DNA of 64,000 nucleotides from Jeotgalicoccus sp. (GCA_003513765.1 DONT01000006.1:112333-176332), one strand, 5' to 3'. Numbered from the stretch's first letter, positions 41,132-51,118 are shown. Numbers and translations: made by a program. Notes: generated by a model not told the origin, from the letters alone.

Positions 41132-42235
41132 ATGACTAAAAATATATTCGATAAAGTTCAATTATCATCCGGACAGACATTTGAAAACCGTCTGGTTATG
41201 GCACCGATGACGACGCAGTGTTCTTATCACGACGGTTCGGTTACCGATGAACTGGTTCAATATTATTCACGGCGGGCAGGCGGACCGGCAGCAGTTATTG
41301 TGGAAAGTACTTTTATCGACAATTACGGACGTGCATTTGAAGGCGCGCTTGGTGCTGATACAGACGATAAAATCCCGGGCCTGAAAAAGCTCGCAGAAGG
41401 TATTAAAAGTAAAGGGTCGAAGGCGATTATCCAGCTGTATCATGCAGGGCGCATGGGCACGCCTGAACTGAATAAAGGGCGCCAGCCGATTTCTGCGAGC
41501 AATATTGCAGCGCTCCGTGATAATGCTGCAGAGCCGCGTACGCTTGAAGTCGAAGAAATTGAAGAGATGATTCAGCTGTTTGCGGATGCAGCACGCCGGG
41601 CAATCGAAGCAGGATTCGACGGTGTGGAACTGCACGGTGCGAATACATATCTGCTGCAGCAGTTTTATTCGCCGCATTCAAACAGACGCGATGATGAGTG
41701 GGGCGGCTCGAGAGAAAACAGACTGCGCTTTCCGAGACGTGTTACTGAAAAAGTACGCGAAACTGCAGTGGAACTGGGCAAGCCGGACTTTATAATCGGC
41801 TACCGTTTCTCCCCGGAAGAACTGGAAGAACCGGGTATTAATTTTGAAGATACGATGTATCTGTTAAATCATCTGGCAGACTATACGATAGATTATTTCC
41901 ATTTCAGCATTAACAGCTGGCAGCGTACATCAATTATCGATACAGAAGACGAGCAGCTGCTTTTGGAAAAATATCTGGATAATGCGAGTGATAAGCTGAA
42001 GGAAATTCCGATAATGGGTGCCGGGGGGATAAAATCTGTTGAAGATGCAGAAAAAGCACTCGGCAGCGGCTTTGATTTAATGAGTGTCGGCAAAGCCCAC
42101 TTAATTAATCCGGACTTTGTGCATCATTTAAAAAACAATGAACTGCCGAAGTCAGTATTAACTGAAGGCGACGATGAAAAACTGACAATACCCACACCGC
42201 TGTGGAACATTCTCGGATTTTTGAAAGAAAAATAA
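41132..42235 (+). CDS. NADH:flavin oxidoreductase, old yellow enzyme family
   Basis: From ATG 41132 (AGGAG upstream; the frame stays open to 41078) the product has 367 residues. It has MAPMTTQCSYHDGSVTDE, QLYHAGRMG, FDGVELHGANTYLLQQFYSPHSN and GAGGIKSVEDAEKAL, the FMN barrel motifs of the family. HG-AN replaces the usual substrate-anchoring H-x-x-H/N pair and is within normal variation. Such enzymes reduce activated alkenes, enones or nitro compounds with NAD(P)H. It is a single gene ending in a strong terminator. Confidence 0.9.
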   Translation: MTKNIFDKVQLSSGQTFENRLVMAPMTTQCSYHDGSVTDELVQYYSRRAGGPAAVIVESTFIDNYGRAFEGALGADTDDKIPGLKKLAEGIKSKGSKAIIQLYHAGRMGTPELNKGRQPISASNIAALRDNAAEPRTLEVEEIEEMIQLFADAARRAIEAGFDGVELHGANTYLLQQFYSPHSNRRDDEWGGSRENRLRFPRRVTEKVRETAVELGKPDFIIGYRFSPEELEEPGINFEDTMYLLNHLADYTIDYFHFSINSWQRTSIIDTEDEQLLLEKYLDNASDKLKEIPIMGAGGIKSVEDAEKALGSGFDLMSVGKAHLINPDFVHHLKNNELPKSVLTEGDDEKLTIPTPLWNILGFLKEK

Positions 42236-42258
42236 GAATATGAAATTTATCAGACAAT

Positions 42259-42297
42259 TCCCAAACCTTTGCAGTATATCTGCAAAGGTTTGTTTTT
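42259..42297 (+). terminator. Terminator of the flavin oxidoreductase gene
   Basis: AAACCTTTGCAG-TATAT-CTGCAAAGGTTT followed by GTTTTTATTT. Confidence 0.9.
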
Positions 42298-42384
42298 ATT
42301 TAGGTGTAAGTATAGTAAAATCATTTTTATAAGTCTTCATGAAAAGGCTTACTTATAAAAATATATAAAAGGGGATGTCATCTT

Positions 42385-43908
42385 TTGGAAAACGAGAAAG
42401 AAAAAAAGGGGATAGGACAGTCCTTTTTGGATGTTATTGAGAAGCTGGGTAATAAACTTCCGGATCCGATAGTATTATTCATGCTTATCGCAGGATTAAT
42501 ACTTGTCGCGTCATGGATTGCCGGCATGCTCGGTGTATCAGTTAAAAACCCGGCTGACGGAGAAACTATTGAAGCCGTAAACTTATTATCCGGTGACGGC
42601 ATAGCAATGATACTTACCGAAGCGATAAACAACTTCGGAGCGTTCCCGCCGCTTGCGATGGTACTGGTCGTTATGATTGGTATCGGAATTGCTGAAAAAA
42701 CAGGTTACTTTGAAGCGCTGATGAAACGTTCACTGGAAATCACACCGGGATTCTTAATTATTCCTATGGTGATTTTTGTCGGTATTATCAGTAACGTTGC
42801 TGGTGATGCGGGGCCGGTAATTCTGCCGCCAATCGCAGCAATGATATTTATCCGTCTCGGATTAAATCCAATCGGCGGTATCTTTATGGCCTATGCAGCA
42901 ACGAACGGTGCATTTGCTGCCAACTTTATATTAGGAATGACTGACGCGCTGGCAGTAGCATTTACTGAACCGGCAGCACAGTTAGTCGATCCGGATTATA
43001 CCGGAAATATTGCAATGAACTATTACTTTATTGCAGTATCAGCAGTATTCCTGCTATTTGTTATTTACTTTGTCGCAAAGAAAATATCAATTCCGCGTTT
43101 AGGGAAATACGATGGACCTCCTGTTGATGAGGAACCATTATCTAAAAAAGAAAAAACTTCATTACTATGGGCAAATATATCTGCAATTATAGTTGTCCTG
43201 ATTATTGCAGCAGGGGCACTGCTGCCTAACGGAATTCTCCGCAATGCTGAAACAGGTTCAATTCTTCAGGAATCACCACTGATGGACGGAGCCGTATTCC
43301 TGATTACGATACTGTTCTTTATACCAGGTTTAGTATTTGGTATGTTAATGAAAACTATTGACGGGACTAAAGGTTTCGCAAAAATGCTCGGAGATGCAAT
43401 GGGCTCGATGGGACAGTACATAGTACTTGTGTTCTTCGCAGCACAAATGCTCGCATACTTCGACTGGAGTAATCTCGGCCCGATTCTGGCTGTATCCGGT
43501 TCAGAATTACTGGAAACAATTAATCTGACTGGTATTCCGCTGTTTATCGGCTTTATTCTTGTCGTTGCTCTGATTAACCTGCTGATTGGTTCAGCAAGTG
43601 CCAAGTGGGCAATCCTGGCACCGGTATTCATTCCGATGTTTATGTTCCTCGGCTATGACCCGGCATTCACACAGATGCTGTACAGAGTCGGGGATTCGGT
43701 AACGAATCCGATTGCACCGATGATGCCGTTCCTGCCGCTGATTATTATGTACGCACAGCGTTATCAGAAAGATATTAAGCTTGGTACAGTGATTGCCAAC
43801 CTGCTGCCTTACTCGATTGCTCTTTTGATTACGTGGACGATATTCATTATTATCTGGTATCTGATCGGCCTGCCGGTAGGTCCGAATGGTCCAATTTACC
43901 TTCCGTAA
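42385..43908 (+). CDS. AbgT family transporter
   Basis: The 507-residue membrane protein has the AbgT/MtrF pattern: EKLGNKLPDPIVLFM at the start, AFPPLAMVLVVMIGIGIAEKTGYF, NVAGDAGPVILPPIAA, NGAFAANFILGMTD and GSASAKWAILAPVFIPM, with PYSI near the end. The family transports p-aminobenzoyl-glutamate or exports sulfonamides. TTG 42385 has GGGGA 9 bases upstream. The adjacent M20 peptidase (AbgB-like) supports import and cleavage of an acyl-amino acid conjugate. Confidence 0.92.
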   Translation: MENEKEKKGIGQSFLDVIEKLGNKLPDPIVLFMLIAGLILVASWIAGMLGVSVKNPADGETIEAVNLLSGDGIAMILTEAINNFGAFPPLAMVLVVMIGIGIAEKTGYFEALMKRSLEITPGFLIIPMVIFVGIISNVAGDAGPVILPPIAAMIFIRLGLNPIGGIFMAYAATNGAFAANFILGMTDALAVAFTEPAAQLVDPDYTGNIAMNYYFIAVSAVFLLFVIYFVAKKISIPRLGKYDGPPVDEEPLSKKEKTSLLWANISAIIVVLIIAAGALLPNGILRNAETGSILQESPLMDGAVFLITILFFIPGLVFGMLMKTIDGTKGFAKMLGDAMGSMGQYIVLVFFAAQMLAYFDWSNLGPILAVSGSELLETINLTGIPLFIGFILVVALINLLIGSASAKWAILAPVFIPMFMFLGYDPAFTQMLYRVGDSVTNPIAPMMPFLPLIIMYAQRYQKDIKLGTVIANLLPYSIALLITWTIFIIIWYLIGLPVGPNGPIYLP

Positions 43909-43940
43909 TAAAATAATGATATAATATATTTGAATTGTTG

Positions 43941-43973
43941 GAAGACTTTGATAAATATCAAAGTCTTCTTAAT
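43941..43973 (+). terminator. Hairpin between the AbgT gene and the M20 gene
   Basis: GAAGACTTTGATA-AA-TATCAAAGTCTTC followed by TTAATT. The T-tract is short, so it may only partly terminate before the M20 gene. Confidence 0.65.
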
Positions 43974-44003
43974 TAAAAACAGGACAGGGAGATGAATTGT
44001 TTT

Positions 44004-45173
44004 ATGTTAGATGATGCAATTAAACAAATTGAACCTCAGGTAATTGAATGGCGCCGTGCCATGCACAGACATCCGGAACTTTCATTTGAAGAGTACTGGA
44101 CAAGTGATTATATTGAAACAGCTTTAAAAAATATGAACGGTATAGAAATCAGCCGTCCAACACCGACGAGTGTACTCGGTATTATTAAAGGCGAGCATCC
44201 GGGCCGTAAAGTCGGTCTGCGCGGTGACATTGATGCGCTGCCAATTCATGAAGACCGCGAGGATCTTGATTTCGTCTCTGAAATTGACGGCGTAATGCAT
44301 GCATGCGGCCACGATTCACATGCAGCAATGCTGCTCGGTGCGGCACAGGTGCTTGCCGATAATAAAGATAAAATTCACGGTGAAATTTATCTTATATTCC
44401 AGCACGCAGAAGAACTGCCGCCGGGCGGCGCGCAGGAAATGGTCGCAACGGGTCTGTTTGATGAGCTGGATGTTGTGTTTGCACAGCATATTATGACGTC
44501 CAAACCGCTTGGTGAAATTCATATTAAATCGGGTGCAGTGACTGCGAACTCTGACCAGTTTGAAGTAACCATTAACGGCCAGGGCGGACATGCGTCACAG
44601 CCGGAAAATTCAGTCGATCCCCTCTTAATCGGGTCGCATATCGTGACGCAGCTGCAGGATATCGTCTCGCGTATTGCCGGTCCGATGGATAATTTAGTTA
44701 TTTCTGTGACGAACTTTAATGCGGGAACAGGTGCTAATAATGTCATTCCACACACTGCAAAACTCAGCGCGAGCGTCCGTTCTGCAAGTGCTGAAATCAG
44801 GGCGCTTGCCAAGGAAAAAATTGAAGCGGTAATCAAAGCAAACTGTGAAATTTACGGTGCGACTTACGATTTCAATTATCAGTACGGCTATTCTGCTGTT
44901 ATGAATGATGAAACTGAAACAGCGCGCGTCAAAGAGACTTTAAACGACACGTTCGGTGAAGACAGAGTCATTGAACAGGAAATGATGATGGGCGGCGAAG
45001 ACTTCGGTGCATTCACTGAGAACCTGCCGGGGGTATATATTCTTCTTGGAACTTATAATGAAGAGAAAGATTATGTCTATCCGCACCACCACCCTAAATT
45101 TGCGATTGATGAAGACGCATTTATCGACGGTGTCCGTGCACACGTCAATGTTGCGCTCGGCTTAGGTCAATAA
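44004..45173 (+). CDS. M20 family amidohydrolase (hippurate / aminobenzoyl-glutamate hydrolase type)
   Basis: About 389 residues show the M20D pattern: WRRAMHRHPELSFEEY, GLRGDIDALPI, MHACGHDSHAAMLLGAA, FQHAEELPPGGA and MMGGEDFGAF. The cysteine and histidines hold the two metal ions. These enzymes remove acyl groups from N-acyl amino acids. ATG 44004 gives the family-like N-terminus; ATG 43992 is also in frame but directly abuts GGGAG. Its position behind an AbgT transporter suggests action on the imported conjugate. Confidence 0.9.
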   Translation: MLDDAIKQIEPQVIEWRRAMHRHPELSFEEYWTSDYIETALKNMNGIEISRPTPTSVLGIIKGEHPGRKVGLRGDIDALPIHEDREDLDFVSEIDGVMHACGHDSHAAMLLGAAQVLADNKDKIHGEIYLIFQHAEELPPGGAQEMVATGLFDELDVVFAQHIMTSKPLGEIHIKSGAVTANSDQFEVTINGQGGHASQPENSVDPLLIGSHIVTQLQDIVSRIAGPMDNLVISVTNFNAGTGANNVIPHTAKLSASVRSASAEIRALAKEKIEAVIKANCEIYGATYDFNYQYGYSAVMNDETETARVKETLNDTFGEDRVIEQEMMMGGEDFGAFTENLPGVYILLGTYNEEKDYVYPHHHPKFAIDEDAFIDGVRAHVNVALGLGQ

Positions 45174-45190
45174 AAGCAATAGCAATAGTT

Positions 45191-45226
45191 TCAGCCGGCT
45201 GTCTGTTATGACAGCCGGCTTTTTCA
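45191..45226 (+). terminator. Terminator of the M20 gene
   Basis: AGCCGGCTGTC-TGTTAT-GACAGCCGGCT followed by TTTTC. Confidence 0.9.
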
Positions 45227-45230
45227 TTAT

Positions 45231-45259
45231 TTGACTAATACCCTACTGGGGTATATAAT
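45231..45259 (+). promoter_or_regulatory. Copper operon promoter with CsoR operator
   Basis: TTGACT (45231-45236) and TATAAT (45254-45259) are separated by 17 bases. ATACCCTACTGGGGTAT (45238-45254) fills the spacer and matches the GC-tract palindrome bound by CsoR. Copper-free CsoR would block polymerase here. Confidence 0.92.
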
Positions 45260-45298
45260 GAAGTTAATGAAAGATAAAAATGAGAGCGGGTGTATATT

Positions 45299-45595
45299 AT
45301 GGAAGATGTGAAACATATGTCGAAACCGCGTCCGGATGATGAGAAAAAGAAAATACTAAATCGTCTTAAACGTGTTGAAGGACAGGTGCGCGGCATTCAG
45401 ACAATGGTCGAAGAGGACCGTTACTGTATCGATATTTTAGTGCAGATCAGCGCAATCCAAAGCGCCTTGAAAAATACGGGAATTACGATAACAGAACGCC
45501 ATATGAAGCATTGTGTGACCGATGCGATAAATTCAGGTGACGGAGAAGCTTCAATCGAAGAATTAATGGCTGTGCTTAAGCAATTTTCTAAATAA
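45299..45595 (+). CDS. csoR: Copper-sensing transcriptional repressor CsoR
   Basis: The 98-residue four-helix protein has the Cu(I) ligands C43 (DRYCIDIL), H68 and C72 (RHMKHC) and the DNA-binding residues of RLKRVEGQVRGIQTMVEEDR. ATG 45299 is better placed after the GAGCGGG site than the GTG at 45290. It represses the operon promoter upstream and releases it when Cu(I) binds. Confidence 0.95.
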   Translation: MEDVKHMSKPRPDDEKKKILNRLKRVEGQVRGIQTMVEEDRYCIDILVQISAIQSALKNTGITITERHMKHCVTDAINSGDGEASIEELMAVLKQFSK

Positions 45596-45613
45596 GGAAA
45601 GGAGGATTTATCC

Positions 45614-47998
45614 ATGGCGGAAAAAGAACGTGTTAATTTAAATATCAGCGGCATGACGTGTGCAGCGTGTTCAAACAGAATAGAAAAAGTACTGAACAAA
45701 ATGGATGGTGTCGATGCGAATGTGAATTTAACGACTGAAAAAGCGAGTGTCGATTATGAAAAAGACAAAGCATCAGTCGAAGCGATAACAAAGCGCATTG
45801 AAGATATCGGCTACGGTGTACTGTATGAAAAAAGCGATTTGGATATCACAGGTATGACCTGTGCAGCGTGTTCCAACAGAATAGAAAAAGTACTGAACAA
45901 AACTGACGGTGTAAAATCAGCAGCGGTTAACTTAACGACGGAAAATGCGATGATTGAATACAACCCCGAAGTCATCGGCGAGCGTGAAATTATTGACCGT
46001 ATCGGTAATCTCGGCTACGGTGCAGAACCGAAAAAATCAGCTGCAGATAAAATGTCGCATAAGGATTCAGAACTTAAAAAGATGAAGTGGAAAGTGATTA
46101 TAGCATCATTATTATCACTGCCTCTCTTAGTTACAATGCTCGATCATTTATTCGGCATGAATCTGCCGGCAATCTTTATGAATCCCTGGTTCCAGCTGGC
46201 CTTCGCAGCACCGGTACAATTTATACTCGGCTGGCAATTCTACGTCGGGGCATATAAAAACTTAAAAAACTTTACAGCGAATATGGATGTACTCGTCGTT
46301 ATGGGTACAACAGCTGCATTCGGTTTCAGTTTATACCAGACGTATTTATGGGTGACAGGAGCGGTCGAACATCCGCATCTGTATTTTGAAGCCAGTGCGA
46401 TTATTATTACGCTGATTTTATTCGGTAAGTATTTAGAAACAAGAGCGAAATCCCAAACGACCGGCGCAATTTCAAAACTGCTCGATATGCAGGCGAAAGA
46501 AGCGCGTGTGATACGCGGGGGCACAGAATTTATGGTTCCTGTTGAGGACGTTAAAGTAAACGATGTGATTATTGTTAAACCGGGCGAGAAATTTCCGCTG
46601 GACGGTGAGCTGGTCCGCGGACGAACGTCAGTTGATGAATCGATGCTGACGGGTGAATCAATTCCGGTAGAAAAAGAAACCGGAGATTCGGTCATCGGCG
46701 CAACGATGAACCAGAACGGTACAGTGAATTTAAAAGTAACAAAAACAGGAAAAGACACAGCTCTTGCAGGTATTATCAAAGTAGTTGAAGAAGCACAGGG
46801 TAATAAAGCGCCGATTCAGCGTATGGCAGATATTATTTCAGGCTACTTTGTCCCAATAGTTATTGTTATCGCCCTTGTGACATTTATCGTGTGGTATTTC
46901 TTCGCGTCACCGGGCAATCTCGAACCAGCACTCGTTGCAGCGATTTCGGTACTCGTTATCGCATGTCCATGTGCGCTTGGTCTTGCCACACCGACATCAA
47001 TTATGGTCGGGACAGGTAAAGGAGCTGAAAACGGCATTCTTTATAAAGGCGGAGAGCATTTAGAGAAAACGCATAAAGTCGACGTTGTTGTACTCGATAA
47101 AACAGGGACAATTACAAACGGAACACCGGAAGTAACGGACTTTTCAGGTGACGATGAGGCTCTCCGTCTTCTGGCGAGTGCGGAAAAAGGGTCGGAGCAT
47201 CCGCTGGCTTCGGCGATTACAGCATATGCTAAAGAGAAGAATCTTGAACTTTCTCAAGCGGACGATTTTTCAGCGATACCTGGCCATGGTATCCGTGCAG
47301 TTATTGATGGACAGCATGTACTCGTAGGTACACGAAAACTGATGATGGATGAAGGTATAGATGTTTCTTCAATAGAAGAAGATATGAAACAGTTTGAGTA
47401 TGAAGGCAAGACAGCAATGATCGTTGCTGCTGAAGGTGAACTGCGAGGCACTGTTGCAGTGCTCGATACAGTTAAAAAAACAGCGAAACAGGCTATTGAA
47501 GAAATGCACGAGCAGGGACTTGAAGTCATTATGCTGACAGGTGATAACGTCAGAACAGCAGAAGCGATTGGCCGTGAAGTCGGCATTGACCGGGTCATTG
47601 CAGAAGTGCTGCCTGAACAAAAAGCGGAAGAAATCCGCAAAATACAGGAGACAGGAAAAGTTGTCGCAATGGTTGGAGACGGTGTCAATGACGCACCGGC
47701 TCTGGCCCTGGCAGATGTTGGCATCGCAATGGGAACAGGAACTGAAGTTGCGATTGAAGCGGCTGATCTGACAATTTTAGGTGAAGATTTAACACTGATT
47801 CCAAGAGCAATTAACTTAAGCCACAAAACAATTAAAAATATTAAGCAAAATTTATTCTGGGCATTTCTATATAATACGCTCGGGATTCCAATTGCGGCAT
47901 TCGGATTTTTAGCACCATGGGTAGCGGGCGCTGCGATGGCATTTAGTTCTGTGAGTGTTGTAGCAAACGCATTACGTTTAAAACGTGTTAAAATATAG
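45614..47998 (+). CDS. copA: Copper-exporting P1B-type ATPase CopA
   Basis: The 794-residue pump has two N-terminal heavy-metal domains, each with GMTCAACSNRIEKVL (CxxC). It then has eight predicted membrane helices, the ion-path motif IACPCALGLATP, phosphorylation loop DKTGTITNGTPEV, the HP motif in GSEHPLASAI and GDGVNDAPALA. C-terminal NA-type residues in SSVSVVANALRLKR fit a Cu(I) pump. AAGGAGG precedes ATG 45614. The two metal-binding domains are nearly identical in their CxxC segments, suggesting internal duplication. Confidence 0.97.
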   Translation: MAEKERVNLNISGMTCAACSNRIEKVLNKMDGVDANVNLTTEKASVDYEKDKASVEAITKRIEDIGYGVLYEKSDLDITGMTCAACSNRIEKVLNKTDGVKSAAVNLTTENAMIEYNPEVIGEREIIDRIGNLGYGAEPKKSAADKMSHKDSELKKMKWKVIIASLLSLPLLVTMLDHLFGMNLPAIFMNPWFQLAFAAPVQFILGWQFYVGAYKNLKNFTANMDVLVVMGTTAAFGFSLYQTYLWVTGAVEHPHLYFEASAIIITLILFGKYLETRAKSQTTGAISKLLDMQAKEARVIRGGTEFMVPVEDVKVNDVIIVKPGEKFPLDGELVRGRTSVDESMLTGESIPVEKETGDSVIGATMNQNGTVNLKVTKTGKDTALAGIIKVVEEAQGNKAPIQRMADIISGYFVPIVIVIALVTFIVWYFFASPGNLEPALVAAISVLVIACPCALGLATPTSIMVGTGKGAENGILYKGGEHLEKTHKVDVVVLDKTGTITNGTPEVTDFSGDDEALRLLASAEKGSEHPLASAITAYAKEKNLELSQADDFSAIPGHGIRAVIDGQHVLVGTRKLMMDEGIDVSSIEEDMKQFEYEGKTAMIVAAEGELRGTVAVLDTVKKTAKQAIEEMHEQGLEVIMLTGDNVRTAEAIGREVGIDRVIAEVLPEQKAEEIRKIQETGKVVAMVGDGVNDAPALALADVGIAMGTGTEVAIEAADLTILGEDLTLIPRAINLSHKTIKNIKQNLFWAFLYNTLGIPIAAFGFLAPWVAGAAMAFSSVSVVANALRLKRVKI

Positions 47999-48041
47999 GT
48001 ATATAAGAGTACAAATAAAATTATGACGGAGGATGAATATT

Positions 48042-48248
48042 ATGGCTAAAACAGTAATCAATGTAGAAGGCATGACTTGCGGACATTGCAAATCATCAGT
48101 AGAAGGTGCGCTGCACAATCTGGACGGTGTTTCTACAGCAGCCGTCAATTTGGAAGATAACAATGTTACTGTGGAATACAATGATACGATTGTGGACCGC
48201 GGGAAAATGACAGAAGCAATTGAAGATCAGGGTTACGACGTAAAATAA
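48042..48248 (+). CDS. copZ: Copper chaperone CopZ
   Basis: The 68-residue HMA-domain protein has EGMTCGHCKSSVEGAL with the metal-binding MxCxxC and the usual ferredoxin-like plan. It carries Cu(I) to CopA. GGAGG at 48028-48032 selects ATG 48042 over the ATG at 48033. Third gene of the csoR-copA-copZ operon. Confidence 0.95.
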   Translation: MAKTVINVEGMTCGHCKSSVEGALHNLDGVSTAAVNLEDNNVTVEYNDTIVDRGKMTEAIEDQGYDVK

Positions 48249-48259
48249 TATAAGTGTAT

Positions 48260-48292
48260 AAACCGGACGCATTTAATGTGTCCGGTTCTTTG
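48260..48292 (+). terminator. Terminator of the copper operon
   Basis: AACCGGACGCAT-TTA-ATGTGTCCGGTT followed by CTTTGTTT. Confidence 0.85.
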
Positions 48293-48364
48293 TTTATGTA
48301 AATTTAAATCAGATAATGATAGAATACTGTATAAGATTATAAGTAAATAAGGGGGATACCACAC

Positions 48365-49612
48365 TTGATATTTGTGGTCATATTTTTATTGTTTATGTCA
48401 TTGTTCTTTTCCGGCAGTGAAACTGCATTGACTGCAGTGAATAAAATCAAATTGCAATCCAAAGCAGCGGGAGGAGACCAGAAAGCTCAAAAGCTGTATG
48501 ATCTGGTCAGCAAACCAAGTCAGTTCATTACGACAATACTGATTGGCAATAACATTGCTAACTTAATCGCACCGGTACTTGTGACGTCGATGGCGATTCA
48601 GTATGGCTGGAGTGTAACAATCGCGTCAGTAGTGCTGACAGTGACGATTATTATTTTCGCAGAAGTGATTCCAAAATCGATTGCCGCAGCATTCCCAGAG
48701 CGCATCTCGTATATAGTCAGGCCAGTAATTTCCTTTTTAAATGTTGTTCTTTATCCGTTAACATTTATACTCAACTCGCTGACGGATGTGATTACGCGCT
48801 TTTTGTCAAAAGGATCTCAGCCGAGCTGGACTGTTTCCCGTGAAGAAATCGTTAATCTCGTGCAGATTGCAGATACAGAAGGCGCGATCGGCGGCGTGGA
48901 ATCACAGCGTCTCCGAGGTATTTTGGACTTCAGAGATTTAAACGTAAAAGACGTGATGACAACGCCGCGTACGGAAATGGTTGCGGTGCATGTTGACGAC
49001 GGTTATGAAACGGTTAGAGACAAAATTATTGATGAAATGCACACGAGGTATCCGGTATACGATGAAGATCTCGATAACATTGTCGGCATGTTTCATTCGA
49101 AATATCTGCTGCAGTGGTCGCTGAGTCCAAAAGAGCCGCTGATGAATTTCTGTGACAACGATCCGTTTACGGTAAGAGAGTTCCAAAATGTTGAAGATGT
49201 GCTGCGCAGAATGAGCAAGCAGCGCCGTCACTTAGCTATAGTACTTGATGAGTACGGCGGCACAGAAGGTGTTTTAACACATGAAGATATTATTGAAACG
49301 ATGCTCGGTTTTGAAATCGAAGATGAAACGGATCTTAAAAATGATTCGGTCGTTCGTGCGTTCAGTGAAGATAAAATTCTCTGCGACGGAAAAATAACAC
49401 TGCACCGTCTGAATCAGCTGTTCGATACTGAAATTCCGCAGGAAGAAGATACATTGTCAGGATTCCTGCTGTCTGAATTTGAAGAAGTTCCTGCAGAAAA
49501 CGATATTACACATCTCGGCAACCTTGAATTTAAAGTGATGGAGATGGAAGATAATATGATTCGTCTCGTTAAAATTACAAAATTGGATGCTCAGCTGATG
49601 CAGGCAGAATGA
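48365..49612 (+). CDS. HlyC/CorC-type transporter (CNNM domain, CBS pair, CorC_HlyC domain)
   Basis: The 415-residue protein has an N-terminal CNNM/DUF21 membrane domain of about four helices (FSGSETALTAVNKIKL; IFAEVIPKSIAAAFPERI). A CBS pair follows (about 200-320: VKDVMTTPRTEMVAV; LDEYGGTEGVLTHEDIIETMLG), then a C-terminal CorC_HlyC domain. Staphylococcal MpfA, of this layout, protects against excess magnesium. TTG 48365 has GGGGGA 8 bases upstream. The phosphoesterase and LysE genes follow with tight spacing and may share its transcript. Confidence 0.92.
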   Translation: MIFVVIFLLFMSLFFSGSETALTAVNKIKLQSKAAGGDQKAQKLYDLVSKPSQFITTILIGNNIANLIAPVLVTSMAIQYGWSVTIASVVLTVTIIIFAEVIPKSIAAAFPERISYIVRPVISFLNVVLYPLTFILNSLTDVITRFLSKGSQPSWTVSREEIVNLVQIADTEGAIGGVESQRLRGILDFRDLNVKDVMTTPRTEMVAVHVDDGYETVRDKIIDEMHTRYPVYDEDLDNIVGMFHSKYLLQWSLSPKEPLMNFCDNDPFTVREFQNVEDVLRRMSKQRRHLAIVLDEYGGTEGVLTHEDIIETMLGFEIEDETDLKNDSVVRAFSEDKILCDGKITLHRLNQLFDTEIPQEEDTLSGFLLSEFEEVPAENDITHLGNLEFKVMEMEDNMIRLVKITKLDAQLMQAE

Positions 49613-49622
49613 GGCGTGGAAA

Positions 49623-50483
49623 ATGAAAAAATTAAATAAAGTAAAATTGAGTCAGGTTCTTCTTGGATTTATGATCGCTTCTCTTAGATTTTTATGGACA
49701 GAAGATAAGCATATCGTGACGACGCATTATACGTACCGTTCAAAAAATATTCCGCAGGGTTTCGACGGCTATAAAATTGTCCAGGTATCGGATTTTCACA
49801 ATGCTTATTTAGGACGGCGCTCGAAAAATTTGCTGAAAGCTGTTGAAGCTGCTGAGCCAGATACGATTGTTATCACGGGTGATATTGTTGACCGCCGGAC
49901 GCCGAATTTAAAACGTGCAGAGGTTTTAATCGAAAAAATCACTAAGATACAAGAGACATTTTATATCACGGGTAATCATGAGGCGCATTATAAGCATTTC
50001 AACAAGCTTTATGAGGTGATCGGCAGGTCCGATGTCCGCAATATTACGAAGCACAGCGCTGTGCTTGAACGTAATGGTGAAAAGATTAACCTCACTGGCA
50101 TTAATGATGTCTGGTTTTTTGGTGATGAAGTGAATCCGAAGACGTATCGAAATTTTCAAAATGAGCTTCGGAATAAAGTGAGTGAACTGCCGCACGATTT
50201 TACAGTGCTGCTTGCACACCGTCCTGAGCTTTTATCAATCTACAGTAAGAATGATGTCGATCTTGTTTTTTGCGGTCATGCGCATGGCGGACAGATTCGT
50301 CTGCCGGTTGTGAAAGGACTGTATGCGCCGCATCAGGGTGTGAATCCGAAGTATACAGAAGGTATGCATGAACAGAACGGTACAACCATGATGGTCAGCC
50401 GGGGTCTCGGCAACAGCCGTTTCCCATTCAGAGTGTTTAATCATCCGGAAGTTGTTGTCGTTGAATTGAGGGCTGAAGCATGA
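49623..50483 (+). CDS. Membrane-anchored metallophosphoesterase (YkuE/YaeI-like)
   Basis: The 286-residue product has one hydrophobic N-terminal segment (SQVLLGFMIASLRFLW) and then a metallophosphoesterase core: VSDFHNAYLG, TGDIVDRR, TGNHEAHY, LLAHRPEL and FCGHAHGGQIRLP. The last motif and the size are typical of YkuE/YaeI-type enzymes, which act on lipid-linked pyrophosphates or phosphodiesters at the membrane. It starts 10 bases after the CorC-type gene. Confidence 0.88.
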   Translation: MKKLNKVKLSQVLLGFMIASLRFLWTEDKHIVTTHYTYRSKNIPQGFDGYKIVQVSDFHNAYLGRRSKNLLKAVEAAEPDTIVITGDIVDRRTPNLKRAEVLIEKITKIQETFYITGNHEAHYKHFNKLYEVIGRSDVRNITKHSAVLERNGEKINLTGINDVWFFGDEVNPKTYRNFQNELRNKVSELPHDFTVLLAHRPELLSIYSKNDVDLVFCGHAHGGQIRLPVVKGLYAPHQGVNPKYTEGMHEQNGTTMMVSRGLGNSRFPFRVFNHPEVVVVELRAEA

Positions 50484-51112
50484 ATGAAATAGTGTCATAC
50501 ATACTGGTCGTATCAGTACTGACAATAATGCCGGGTGCTGACTCGATGATTGTGATGAAGAATACAATGGTATATCAAAAATCGGCGGGACGTATGACAG
50601 TGCTTGGCATACTTGCAGGCCACTTTTTGTGGATTGTCGTATCGATTCTCGGACTTGCTGTTATTATTACGAATTCTCCGGCCTTATTTAATATTATTAA
50701 ATATTTGGGTGCAGCGTATTTAATCTATATCGGTGTGAAAAGTTTTATGGCGACGACTCTTGTATCGGCGTCATCGCTCGATCATGCGGAAGATAAAAAT
50801 CCGAAATCGAACGGTCTGCGCTCATCTTATATGAACGGCTTTATAAGCAATATACTGAACCCTAAAGTACTCATATTCTATATTACGATTCTGCCGCAGT
50901 TCGTCATGCAGGATGCGGAAATATCCGGAGTAATACAGTTGATTATTTTAGCTTTCATTATGCTGGTTATATCGATGACCTGGTTCCTGCTTGTCGTTGA
51001 AACCGTCAGCTATATGAAACGCTGGCTGCATAAACCCGGCTTCCAGAGTGCCCTTGCAAAAGGTGCCGGAATTATCATCATTCTGTTTGGTATCCGTACG
51101 GCGCTGTCGTAG
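50480..51112 (+). CDS. LysE/RhtB family amino acid exporter
   Basis: The 210-residue protein has six hydrophobic segments and LysE-family motifs: MPGADSMIVMKNTMVYQKSAGR, GILAGHFLWIVVSILG, YLGAAYLIYIGVKSF and NGFISNILNPKVLIFYITILPQF. It would export amino acids or homoserine lactone-like compounds. Its ATG overlaps the phosphoesterase stop (ATGA). It ends at the convergent gap with the degenerate repeat E. Confidence 0.9.
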   Translation: MNEIVSYILVVSVLTIMPGADSMIVMKNTMVYQKSAGRMTVLGILAGHFLWIVVSILGLAVIITNSPALFNIIKYLGAAYLIYIGVKSFMATTLVSASSLDHAEDKNPKSNGLRSSYMNGFISNILNPKVLIFYITILPQFVMQDAEISGVIQLIILAFIMLVISMTWFLLVVETVSYMKRWLHKPGFQSALAKGAGIIIILFGIRTALS

Positions 51113-51118
51113 GTTTTG